This document shows positions 1-8,385 of a stretch of 14,495 nt of DNA, in pieces. Position 1 is the stretch's first letter; each line of letters opens with the position of its first letter. The notes below the pieces were generated by a model. That model saw only the letters and a list, made by a program, of their open reading frames with translations. It was not told the origin of the DNA and made no database searches. The position numbers and the translations under genes are program-made. Source of the stretch: Acholeplasmataceae bacterium (lineage in GTDB: Bacteria; Bacillota_I; Bacilli_A; Acholeplasmatales; Acholeplasmataceae); the NCBI GenBank assembly GCA_023264085.1, contig JALQTF010000057.1, positions 1-14,495 on the forward strand, read 5' to 3'.

Positions 1-1629
1 CAACTTTATCCAGATGATTCAAAAGATGAAGGTAAAACATTAAGACTCCAACAACAATACTTATTTAGTGCTGCTGGTGTACAAGATGCGATTAGAGAGC
101 ACAAATCATTTGGTCTTGATTTAAAAACATTACCAGATCACTATACTTTCCAATTGAATGATACGCACCCAACGGTTGTAATTCCTGAAATGATGCGTAT
201 CTTGATGGATGAAGAAGGATTTGGATATGATGAAGCATGGGATATCACAACACGTACGTGTGCCTATACCAATCATACGATCTTAGCTGAAGCACTAGAA
301 AAATGGAATAAAGTCATTTATCGTAATTTATTGCCACGTATCTATGAAATTATTCAGGAAATGAATCGTCGTTTTAATTTACTTGTTAAGGAAGATGGAC
401 GATTTAATGAAAATGACCAATACATGTTACAACTTATTGGATCTAATCATTTACGTATGGCAAATATTGCAATATATGGATCATTTAGTGTTAATGGTGT
501 CGCTGCGCTACATACAGATATTTTAAAAGAAACAGAACTTCATAAGTTTTACATGTTATTCCCGGATAAATTTAATAATAAAACAAATGGTGTGACACAA
601 CGTCGTTGGCTCATTCAAGTCAATAGAGAACTGATTCAAAGTATTGAAAATAAAATTGGCGCTGACTTTAAGAAAGATCTTTCAAAAATAAAAGCACTTG
701 AAAATTTTAAAGATGATCTTGAATTTTTGAAAGAAATCAAAGCAGTTAAACTTGAAAAGCAACAACAACTCATTAATTATGTTAAAGAAAAAGAAGGCAT
801 TGAGCTTATTGAAGGGGGTATCTTTGATATTCAAATCAAGAGACTTCATGAATATAAACGTCAATTAATGAATATTTTACATATTATTCACGTTTACTTA
901 GAACTCAAATCAAATCCTAAGTTTAAAGAAAATTATGTTCCACATAATTTCATCTTTGGAGCAAAAGCGGCCCCTTCTTATGCGATGGCGAAAGAAATTA
1001 TAGAACTTATTAATCGTGTTGCAAACGTTGTAAATAACGACAAAGATGTTGCACAATTACTTAAAGTCGTGTTTGTTACAAATTATAATGTTACGTACGC
1101 TGAAAAACTCATTCCAGCTGCAGATATTTCAGAACAAATTTCAACTGCAACAAAAGAAGCCAGTGGGACAGGAAATATGAAATTTATGATGAATGGTGCA
1201 TTAACACTTGGAACATTGGATGGTGCTAATGTCGAAATTGCGCAAGAAGCTGGTCATGAGAATGCCATCATTTTTGGTTTAACTGCAGAAGAAGTCACAA
1301 ATATTTACAAACATAATCATTATCAACCGAAAGCCATTTATGATGCGGATCCAAGACTTCAACGTATTTTTGATTTTATTAGAGCACTTACACCAAATCC
1401 ACAGCACTTTGATTTCATATTAAGTAATTTACTTAATAATGATTACTTTTTAGTGCTCAAAGATTTTGATGCTTATCTAAAAGCTCATGAAACAGCAAAT
1501 GAGTGGTTTAAAGATCCGCTTTCATGGTCTAAAAAAACACTCATTAACATTGCTAATTCTGCATTTTTCTCTTCAGATAGAACGATTACTCAATACAATA
1601 ATGATTTATGGAAATTAAAAGAAATTTAA
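1..1629 (+). CDS. glgP: Glycogen/maltodextrin phosphorylase, 5' end missing
   Basis: Glycogen phosphorylase (GT35) removes terminal glucose from alpha-1,4-glucan chains using phosphate and gives glucose-1-phosphate in the cytoplasm. The reading frame is already open at base 1, so the gene starts left of the window; 542 residues are visible before TAA. The first ATG in frame (154) is internal, because conserved phosphorylase sequence (LYPDD, then LRLQQQYLFSAAGVQD) precedes it. Other landmarks are QLNDTHP near residue 50, YTNHT with the substrate-binding His at about residue 92, and EASGTGNMKF with the PLP-binding Lys at residue 394 (codon 1180-1182). By comparison with the usual 800-840 residues, about 250-290 are missing. 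The C-terminus looks complete. The next gene begins 15 bases after the stop, so this is probably an upstream member of the glg operon. Glycogen versus maltodextrin preference cannot be read from this part. Confidence 0.96.
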   Translation, partial: QLYPDDSKDEGKTLRLQQQYLFSAAGVQDAIREHKSFGLDLKTLPDHYTFQLNDTHPTVVIPEMMRILMDEEGFGYDEAWDITTRTCAYTNHTILAEALEKWNKVIYRNLLPRIYEIIQEMNRRFNLLVKEDGRFNENDQYMLQLIGSNHLRMANIAIYGSFSVNGVAALHTDILKETELHKFYMLFPDKFNNKTNGVTQRRWLIQVNRELIQSIENKIGADFKKDLSKIKALENFKDDLEFLKEIKAVKLEKQQQLINYVKEKEGIELIEGGIFDIQIKRLHEYKRQLMNILHIIHVYLELKSNPKFKENYVPHNFIFGAKAAPSYAMAKEIIELINRVANVVNNDKDVAQLLKVVFVTNYNVTYAEKLIPAADISEQISTATKEASGTGNMKFMMNGALTLGTLDGANVEIAQEAGHENAIIFGLTAEEVTNIYKHNHYQPKAIYDADPRLQRIFDFIRALTPNPQHFDFILSNLLNNDYFLVLKDFDAYLKAHETANEWFKDPLSWSKKTLINIANSAFFSSDRTITQYNNDLWKLKEI

Positions 1630-1634
1630 TTTTT

Positions 1635-1639
1635 GGAGG
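1635..1639 (+). promoter_or_regulatory. Shine-Dalgarno site fixing the start of the GH13 amylase-like gene
   Basis: GGAGG lies five bases before the ATG at 1645. The same frame is open from a TTG at 1633, but that codon overlaps the ribosome-binding site itself, so the ATG is the better start. Confidence 0.85.
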
Positions 1640-1644
1640 CCAAT

Positions 1645-2913
1645 ATGGCAAATCAAACCAATCTTGATTTAAGAAATCAAGTAATATATCAAGTGTATCC
1701 TAGACAATATTCTAAAGAAGGTACATTTGAAGCACTTCGTAAAGATTTAGATAGAATCGTAGATTTAGGAGTATCGATTTTATATTTATTACCGATTCAT
1801 CCGATAGGGCATGTTGGAAGAAAAGGTGTGGATGGGTGTCCATATTCTATTTCTGATTATTATGGTATCGCTGAAGAATTAGGCACAATGGATGATTTTG
1901 ATCGTCTCGTAAAAGATGCCCATGAAAAGGGATTAAAAGTCATGTTAGACATTGTTTTTAATCATACGTCTAGAGATTCTAAATTGACAAAAGAATATCC
2001 TGAATGGTTTTACAAAAATGAAGATGGTGGATTTGCCAATCGTATTGGTGATTGGTCTGATGTCACAGATTTAACGTATGAAGATCCTAAACAATGGACG
2101 TATTTAATTGATAACCTTGTTTTTTGGGCAAAAAAAGTTGATGGTTTTCGTTGTGATGTTGCACCAATGGTACCACTTAAATTTTGGCAAGAAGCAAGAG
2201 ATGCAGTAGAAAAAGTCTCAAAAGATCATGTTTGGCTGACTGAATCTGTGCATCCTCATTTTATTCAATATATACGATCACTTGGTCATGATGCGCATAG
2301 TGATGGTGAAATGTATCAAGTGTTTGATATTGGATATGATTATGATATTGATGATTTTTATGAGGGATACTTAAAAGGCGAAAATTCCTTGTCAAGTTAT
2401 ATTGATGCTGTTGAAAAACAAGATTTCATGTATCCGAAAAATTATATTAAATTGCGTGCATTTGAAAACCATGATAAATCAAGATTAAGAGCCAAAGTTA
2501 AAGATGAAGACATGTTTAAAAACATGTTAGCGATGAGTTTCTTTTTCAAAGGCATCCCAATGCTTTATAATGGTGTTGAAGTGATGTCAACCAAGCATCT
2601 AACCTTATTTGATAAAGATCCAATTGATTGGAATGAACATCATGATATCACGCTATTTTTAAAACAACTGATTGCATTAAAAAAACATCCACTTAATAGA
2701 GATGGACACTTTAAAGTACATTTTAAAGATGGTGGTGCTGTATTATCTTATGAACTAAACAATCAAAAAATGGTTGGTTTATTTAATATAGAGGGGACAG
2801 TATTACAAAATATACCTTTAGAGCCAGGCATCTATAAAAACGCCTTAACAAATCAAGAAATTACGATTTCTGATACGTATCAAGGTAACGAACCTGTTTG
2901 GATTATTGTGTAA
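1645..2913 (+). CDS. Short intracellular GH13 alpha-amylase-family glycosidase
   Basis: This 422-residue GH13 (beta/alpha)8-barrel enzyme probably hydrolyses alpha-1,4 (or alpha-1,6) bonds in maltodextrins released from glycogen. All four GH13 regions are present: DIVFNH (residues 102-107), GFRCD with the nucleophile Asp at 171, WLTES with the acid/base Glu at 200, and FENHD with His-Asp at 276-277. The barrel starts almost at the N-terminus (NQVIYQVYPRQYS), so there is no N-terminal carbohydrate-binding module, and no signal peptide is visible. A short C-terminal beta domain follows the barrel. The GFRCDVAPMVPLKFW and ESVHPHF surroundings are recalled from a poorly characterised group of Firmicute amylase-like proteins, so exact specificity is open (alpha-amylase, oligo-1,6-glucosidase or alpha-glucosidase). 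The start is ATG 1645 behind GGAGG. Its TAA overlaps the ATG of the pullulanase gene by one base (TAATG), implying translational coupling. Confidence 0.88.
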   Translation: MANQTNLDLRNQVIYQVYPRQYSKEGTFEALRKDLDRIVDLGVSILYLLPIHPIGHVGRKGVDGCPYSISDYYGIAEELGTMDDFDRLVKDAHEKGLKVMLDIVFNHTSRDSKLTKEYPEWFYKNEDGGFANRIGDWSDVTDLTYEDPKQWTYLIDNLVFWAKKVDGFRCDVAPMVPLKFWQEARDAVEKVSKDHVWLTESVHPHFIQYIRSLGHDAHSDGEMYQVFDIGYDYDIDDFYEGYLKGENSLSSYIDAVEKQDFMYPKNYIKLRAFENHDKSRLRAKVKDEDMFKNMLAMSFFFKGIPMLYNGVEVMSTKHLTLFDKDPIDWNEHHDITLFLKQLIALKKHPLNRDGHFKVHFKDGGAVLSYELNNQKMVGLFNIEGTVLQNIPLEPGIYKNALTNQEITISDTYQGNEPVWIIV

Positions 2914-4832
2914 TGCTTGCATTTATTGATGATATTAAGTTAATACGAATAGAATTTGATGGATACATTGAAGATGTATCCATTTTAAACATGTCTTGTC
3001 GGTTTGTTAAAAAAGAAGGTCGTCTTCAATATTTTGAAACTCATCAATCGATACCACTTCAACAAGCGGATACGATTAAAATCAATGGTTATCACTATCC
3101 ATTACATATTGGACTTGTTACATTGAGTGATGCTTTTGAAAAAACGTATAGATATGATGGACCTTTAGGTGCGATTTATCATGAAGATCATACTGAATTT
3201 TATGTATATAGTCCGGTGGCTAAAGAAATAAAAGTGTGTATTAAAGATCACTTATATGATATGACAGGGGATGGTACGATTTATAAAGCGTCCATTCCAG
3301 GGAATTTTGCATTTGAACCCTATCATTATGAAGTACGTTTAGTCGATAGGTTTACAAAAGTATTAGATCCATACTTAAAAGGGACAAATACTAAAGATGG
3401 CGTGATTATACCGCAATCTTTAAAAGCAAAAAAAGCAAATATCGTTCAATCAAAAGATGAAGCAATCATTTATGAAGCACATGTTCGAGATGTCACGCAA
3501 ACATTAGATGTCCCTCATAAAGGCCTTTTTTTAGGTATGCTAGAAAAAGATCAACATCATGGTTTTTCATTTATTGAATATGCCGCATCACTTGGGGTCA
3601 CCCATATTCAGTTACTTCCGATATTTGATTTTGAAGGTGTAGATCCAATATATAAATCAAGATTTTATAATTGGGGTTACAATCCTAAACATTATTTCGC
3701 TTTACAACCATGGTTTTCTTCTCAACCAACGATGGCAAAAGTAACCATAAAAGAAGCGATCCAAATGATTGATGCCATTCATGATCAAGGTCTAGGAATT
3801 ATCATGGATGTTGTCTATAATCATGTCTTTGATATGGACACATATCCTTATGATCAATTAGTTCCAGGATATTTTTATCGTCATGATGAAAATCATCAGA
3901 GAACCAATGGTTCTTATTGTGGAAATGAAATTGAAACAAGGCGATATATGGTTAGAAAATTGATTCTTGATAGTCTCATACATTTTGTCGAAACATTTGA
4001 TATCGATGGATTTAGATTTGATTTAATGGGACTCATTGATGTTGAAACTATGAATCACATTGAATCTAAGCTCTCAAAAATTAAACCAGGTATCATGATA
4101 TACGGTGAAGGTTGGCATATGGGAGAAGTCTTAAAAGATGAAGATAAAGCATCTCAAGTCAATCATCAAAAAATGCCTAAGATTGCGCATTTTAATGACA
4201 CCTTTAGAAATAAAGTAAAAGGTGAACTGCATGGACCAGCTTTAGGCTATGGTAATGGTGGGGATGTCGATTTAGAAGACTTGATTTTATTGCTTAAAGG
4301 CTCACCAAATGTATTTGAATCATCTTTATATAGTATTAATTATGTAGAATGTCATGATAATATGACGCTATTTGATAAAATTTTAAAAGATACACAGGAT
4401 CACGAACATGCCCGTATCTATCAAGATTTTACGAATGCTCTGATAACATTAAGTGAAGGCATCACTTTTTTCCATGCTGGACAAGAAATGTATCGCTCAA
4501 AAAAAGGTGTTGAAAATTCATATCAATCTCCAGATGATATCAATCAATTACAATATAACTTAGGACCCCATATTGATATTTTTAAGCAGTTTATTCAATT
4601 TAAAAAAGACACAAAAGAGGCAAAAAAACTTTATACGATTAAAGATGACCACATTTGGATCCATGTATCAATAAATCAAGATGAATTTGAAGTGATTATC
4701 AAAACCTCTTTTAAGCCCTATACAATTGATTTGAATTCATGTATACTATGGGTATCTACAGCACCTGTAAAGCCTATTAAAAATCAAATCATCCTTGAAC
4801 AATATGGTGTAACGATATTAAAGAAAAGATAG
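2913..4832 (+). CDS. pulA: Type I pullulanase (glycogen debranching enzyme)
   Basis: This 639-residue GH13 enzyme hydrolyses alpha-1,6 branch points of glycogen or limit dextrin in the cytoplasm, so it complements GlgP, which stalls near branches. Diagnostic is YNWGYNP (residues 252-258), the type I pullulanase signature, usually YNWGYDP. The GH13 regions are DVVYNH (299-304), GFRFD with the nucleophile Asp 370, YGEGW with the acid/base Glu 399, and ECHDN with His-Asp 481-482. An N-terminal stretch of about 80 residues and a CBM48-like beta domain (about 80-160) precede the barrel. No signal peptide is visible. The protein is some 70-80 residues shorter than Bacillus AmyX-type enzymes. The frame extends back to TTG 2898, but ATG 2913 overlaps the previous stop (TAATG) and is preferred. 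No strong Shine-Dalgarno precedes it, so translation probably depends on the upstream gene. glgB follows after eight bases. Confidence 0.93.
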   Translation: MLAFIDDIKLIRIEFDGYIEDVSILNMSCRFVKKEGRLQYFETHQSIPLQQADTIKINGYHYPLHIGLVTLSDAFEKTYRYDGPLGAIYHEDHTEFYVYSPVAKEIKVCIKDHLYDMTGDGTIYKASIPGNFAFEPYHYEVRLVDRFTKVLDPYLKGTNTKDGVIIPQSLKAKKANIVQSKDEAIIYEAHVRDVTQTLDVPHKGLFLGMLEKDQHHGFSFIEYAASLGVTHIQLLPIFDFEGVDPIYKSRFYNWGYNPKHYFALQPWFSSQPTMAKVTIKEAIQMIDAIHDQGLGIIMDVVYNHVFDMDTYPYDQLVPGYFYRHDENHQRTNGSYCGNEIETRRYMVRKLILDSLIHFVETFDIDGFRFDLMGLIDVETMNHIESKLSKIKPGIMIYGEGWHMGEVLKDEDKASQVNHQKMPKIAHFNDTFRNKVKGELHGPALGYGNGGDVDLEDLILLLKGSPNVFESSLYSINYVECHDNMTLFDKILKDTQDHEHARIYQDFTNALITLSEGITFFHAGQEMYRSKKGVENSYQSPDDINQLQYNLGPHIDIFKQFIQFKKDTKEAKKLYTIKDDHIWIHVSINQDEFEVIIKTSFKPYTIDLNSCILWVSTAPVKPIKNQIILEQYGVTILKKR

Positions 4833-4840
4833 GTAAAAAA

Positions 4841-6673
4841 ATGATATCTGATACGATGATGACAACATTTTTCGAAGGTCAACATCAAGAATTACATCAT
4901 GTATTTGGGGCACACATTGTGGGTGATGACACAGTGTTCACGGTCTATGCACCGAATGCAAAACAAGTTAAACTCATCGGAAGCTTTAATCATTTTAATG
5001 GCAATGATCACATCATGCAACAAGTACACTATCAAGGTGTTTATCAATTAAAAATAAAAGGCAATCATCAAGGTGCTCTTTATAAATATGAAATTGAAAC
5101 ATATGCAGGGACAGTTTTACATAAAGCTGACCCTTTTGCATTTTATGCTGAAAAACCACCGCATACGGCATCTAAAGTGTTTGAATTAAAAGGATATGAA
5201 TGGCATGATCAAACTTATTTTTACCAAAAGAAACAGCCTTATGATCAACCAATGTTTGTATATGAAGTTCACGTTGGATCTTGGAAAAAACATGATGGGA
5301 ACTACTTAACATACAGAGCACTCGCCGAAACACTTATTCCATATGTTCTAGATCAAGGATTCACACATATCGAACTCATGCCAATATATGAACATCCTTT
5401 CGATGGATCTTGGGGGTATCAAGGGACTGGTTATTTTGCAGCAACGGCTCGTTATGGTAACCCACATGATCTCATGTACTTTATCGATCAATGTCATCAA
5501 CATGGTATTGGTGTCATTCTAGATTGGGTCATGGGTCATATATGTAAAGATGCACATGGATTATCATTTTTTGATGGGACGCCACTTTATGAATTTGATG
5601 ATCAATTTAGAAGAGAAAATGTCACTTGGGGCACAGATAATCTCGATTTTTATAAAGGCATTACGAGAAGCTTTATGAAATCTGCTTTAAATTATTGGGT
5701 CGATTATTTTCATGTAGATGGGTTTAGAATTGATGCTGTATCAAACTTGTTATTTTATCTTGGTAACAGTCAAGTTGGAACAAATGATGGTGCGATTCAA
5801 TTTTTAAAAGAAGCCGCGTCCATGTTATATCAAAAAGATGATAGACTCCTATTTATGGCAGAAGATTCAACAGATTTTCCTAAGGTAACACACCCTTTAG
5901 AACATGGTGGATTAGGTTTCAACTTTAAATGGAACATGGGATTTATGAACGATGTTTTGAAATATTTTAAAGAAGATCCTATCCATAGGAAATATCATCA
6001 TGACAAAATTACTTTTGGATTGATGTATGCATTTAACGAATCCTTTATTTTACCTTTTTCTCATGATGAAGTTGTACACATGAAAGGCTCACTCATTAAT
6101 AAAATGCCAGGTGATTATTTTCAAAAATTTGCAAACTGGCGCTTGTTATTAGGTCTCATTACAACACATCCAGGAAAAAAATTATTATTTATGGGTGGTG
6201 AATTTGCCCAGTTCAGTGAATGGGCATATGAAAGATCACTCGACTGGCATTTATTTGATTATGAATCTCATGCTAAAGGCAACCGATTTGTAAAAGATCT
6301 CATCGCAGTGTATAAACATCATGAGGCTTTTTATCAGAAAGATCTTTATCAAGAAACATTTGAATGGCTTGTTGTCGATGACCGTGATCAAAGTGTTTTT
6401 GCGTTTATGAGACATTCCGATCATCAACATATGGTTGTTGTATTGAATATGACACCAAATGTCCACCAAGGTTATCAAATTGGTGTACCACTGAAAGGAA
6501 CTTATCATGAGGTACTCAATAGCGATAAAGACATCTATTTTGGTTCAAATATATATAATGGATTACCATTAACATCATATGATGAACCACGGCATGATAA
6601 ACCATACCACATTAGTGTGACATTAGGACCACTATCTATGGCTATATTTTTATTTCAAGGAGATCATACATGA
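4841..6673 (+). CDS. glgB: 1,4-alpha-glucan branching enzyme
   Basis: This 610-residue glycogen branching enzyme cuts an alpha-1,4 chain and re-attaches it through an alpha-1,6 bond. It is the only clearly glycogen-building gene in view. A CBM48 domain (about 20-115) precedes the GH13 catalytic barrel. Landmarks are EVHVGSW (142-148), the branching-enzyme stretch MPIYEHPFDGSWGYQGTGY (180-198), DWVMGH (228-233), GFRID with the nucleophile Asp 298, MAEDST with the acid/base Glu 341, and FSHDEVVH with His-Asp 408-409. Length fits Bacillus-type GlgB, without the extra N1 domain of the E. coli enzyme. Some near-invariant positions differ: MAEDST for the usual AEEST, DWVMGHICKD for DWVPGHFPKD, and VVHMKGS for VVHGKGS; the catalytic triad is intact. 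The start is ATG 4841 with a weak AGG upstream; ATGs at 4856 and 4859 are alternatives. It ends in TGA within ATGA, overlapping the next gene by four bases. Confidence 0.96.
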   Translation: MISDTMMTTFFEGQHQELHHVFGAHIVGDDTVFTVYAPNAKQVKLIGSFNHFNGNDHIMQQVHYQGVYQLKIKGNHQGALYKYEIETYAGTVLHKADPFAFYAEKPPHTASKVFELKGYEWHDQTYFYQKKQPYDQPMFVYEVHVGSWKKHDGNYLTYRALAETLIPYVLDQGFTHIELMPIYEHPFDGSWGYQGTGYFAATARYGNPHDLMYFIDQCHQHGIGVILDWVMGHICKDAHGLSFFDGTPLYEFDDQFRRENVTWGTDNLDFYKGITRSFMKSALNYWVDYFHVDGFRIDAVSNLLFYLGNSQVGTNDGAIQFLKEAASMLYQKDDRLLFMAEDSTDFPKVTHPLEHGGLGFNFKWNMGFMNDVLKYFKEDPIHRKYHHDKITFGLMYAFNESFILPFSHDEVVHMKGSLINKMPGDYFQKFANWRLLLGLITTHPGKKLLFMGGEFAQFSEWAYERSLDWHLFDYESHAKGNRFVKDLIAVYKHHEAFYQKDLYQETFEWLVVDDRDQSVFAFMRHSDHQHMVVVLNMTPNVHQGYQIGVPLKGTYHEVLNSDKDIYFGSNIYNGLPLTSYDEPRHDKPYHISVTLGPLSMAIFLFQGDHT

Positions 6674-8361
6674 CATTTAGTCAACTACCTTATCAACGAC
6701 CAGATTTAAAAGATATTTTAAATCAAACAGAATCGATTCAGTCACAATTAATACATTCAAAAGATATCTCAAAAACGATTGATATTATACGTGCGTTTTT
6801 TAAACTTCAAGATCAATATGATACCATGGCACAACTTGTCTATATTCGATATTCTTTAAATACTGCAGATCCTTTTTATGAAAGTGAAAGAAATTTTTTT
6901 GATGAAGAAGGACCTAATGTTACCGAAGCATTTCAAAAAGTTATTCAAGTGATTATCGATTTAAAAGATAGAAACGATTTAGAAAAAGCATTCGGGTCAT
7001 TGTTTTTTAAAAAGTATGAACAACAATTAAAAACCTTTGATCCATCGATCAAAGAACATCTCGTATCTGAAAATAAACTTGTCACTGAATATTCAAAACT
7101 TATTGCATCTGCAAGAATTGAGTTTGATGGAAATGTATTAAACTTGTCTAAGATGGCGCCATATATGCAATCTTTAGATCGAAATGTTAGACATGATGCA
7201 CAACGTGCTGTCTCAACGTTTTTCGAATCAAATGAAGATGCACTTGATGATATATATGATAAGCTCATCAACATTAGACATAAGATTGCATTAAAATTAG
7301 GATATGAAAATTTTGTGCAACTTGGATATGATCGACTTGGACGTTTAGATTATGATCAACAAGATGTTGAAGTCTATCGCAAACAAATAGAAGATGATGT
7401 TGTTCCATATGTAAAAACACTGATCCAAAGACAAGAAAAAAGACTAGGGTTAAACGCAATTAAAAGTTATGATTTAGGCATTAAATTTCTAAACGGTTCT
7501 GCCAAACCTAAAGGTAATAAAGAAGCGTTGTTAGAAGCCGCATCAAAGATGTATCAAGCAATGGATGACACCATATATACTTTTTTTAAATTCATGTTAG
7601 ATCATGAATTACTTGATTTAGACAGTAAAGAAAATAAAGAGTCTGGTGGTTATGCCACACTAATTCCGAACTATGGATATCCATTTATCTTTGCAAATTT
7701 TAACGGGACAGCCCATGATGTGGATGTATTAACTCATGAAGCGGGACATGCACTTCAAATGTATTTATCTAAAGACTTAATCCCTGAATACAGACATCCA
7801 ACACTTGAAGCCGCTGAAATTCATTCGATGAGTATGGAATTTTTAGCATGGCCATGGATGGAAATGTTTTTTAAAGAGGATACACAAAAATATTATTATC
7901 AACATTTAGAGGGATCCATCTCATTTTTACCTTATGGTGCACTGATTGATCATTTCCAACATGAAGTGTACAGACATACAGAATTATCAAAAGAAGATAG
8001 AAAAACAGTCTTTCGAACACTAGAAAAAAGATATTTGCCTTATAAAGATTATGATGATGATGCTTTTTTAAATAAAGGGACATTTTGGTACAGACAAATT
8101 CATGTGTTTTCTGATCCATTTTATTACATAGATTACACACTTGCACAAGTAGTTGCCTTCTATTTTTGGAATGCCTTTAGAGTGAATAAAGAAGCAGCTT
8201 TGAAAACATATTTAAGTGTTTGTCAAGTGGGTGGTTCGATGACATTTTCATCTATATTAGAATCCCATCAATTGCCATTACCGTTTAAACAAGGCATGAT
8301 CAAACAACTATTAGAACCACTTAAAGATTATTTAGATCAAGTAGATGATATGAAACTATAA
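6670..8361 (+). CDS. pepF: M3-family zinc oligoendopeptidase (PepF-like)
   Basis: This 563-residue zinc metallopeptidase of family M3, of the oligoendopeptidase F type, would cleave short peptides in the cytoplasm. The zinc site HEAGH is at residues 356-360, within VLTHEAGHALQMY, and the third ligand is Glu 383 in AAEIHSMSMEFL. The conserved IPNYGYPFIFANFNGT stretch lies just before the zinc site. The long helical N-terminal half and total length fit the family. No signal peptide or membrane segment is seen. Start ATG 6670 is preceded by AAGGAG with seven-base spacing and overlaps the glgB stop as ATGA, so it is translated with the glycogen operon although its chemistry is unrelated. The operon ends just beyond its TAA at a terminator. 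The family is secure; the peptide substrates are unknown, and the symbol is used in the general sense. Confidence 0.93.
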   Translation: MTFSQLPYQRPDLKDILNQTESIQSQLIHSKDISKTIDIIRAFFKLQDQYDTMAQLVYIRYSLNTADPFYESERNFFDEEGPNVTEAFQKVIQVIIDLKDRNDLEKAFGSLFFKKYEQQLKTFDPSIKEHLVSENKLVTEYSKLIASARIEFDGNVLNLSKMAPYMQSLDRNVRHDAQRAVSTFFESNEDALDDIYDKLINIRHKIALKLGYENFVQLGYDRLGRLDYDQQDVEVYRKQIEDDVVPYVKTLIQRQEKRLGLNAIKSYDLGIKFLNGSAKPKGNKEALLEAASKMYQAMDDTIYTFFKFMLDHELLDLDSKENKESGGYATLIPNYGYPFIFANFNGTAHDVDVLTHEAGHALQMYLSKDLIPEYRHPTLEAAEIHSMSMEFLAWPWMEMFFKEDTQKYYYQHLEGSISFLPYGALIDHFQHEVYRHTELSKEDRKTVFRTLEKRYLPYKDYDDDAFLNKGTFWYRQIHVFSDPFYYIDYTLAQVVAFYFWNAFRVNKEAALKTYLSVCQVGGSMTFSSILESHQLPLPFKQGMIKQLLEPLKDYLDQVDDMKL

Positions 8362-8385
8362 AAAAAGCGCTGAGCGCTTTTTTTT
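8360..8385. terminator. Bidirectional intrinsic terminator between convergent operons
   Basis: AGCGC and GCGCT form a stem around a TGA loop (8366-8378). An A tract lies on the left and a run of eight T on the right, so either strand gives a hairpin followed by U. On the plus strand it ends the glg-pepF operon immediately after the pepF stop. On the minus strand it lies directly after the LacI-family stop codon (8386-8384), which is built into the T tract. Confidence 0.9.

Noticed and set aside
1019..1036. TTGCAAACGTTGTAAA, a palindrome-like LacI-family operator resemblance
   Set aside because: It lies deep within the glgP coding region, encodes conserved residues (RVANVVNN), and has two mismatches to the cre consensus.
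1633..1644. TTG start four codons upstream of the GH13 gene
   Set aside because: The codon overlaps the GGAGG ribosome-binding site; ATG 1645 has correct spacing.
2898..2912. TTG start of the pullulanase gene
   Set aside because: It would overlap the previous gene by 16 bases without a ribosome-binding site; the TAATG overlap at 2913 is the usual arrangement.
6945..8146. Three minus-strand open frames opposite the M3 peptidase gene
   Set aside because: They are antisense shadows of a well-supported gene, with no start signals and no recognisable domains.
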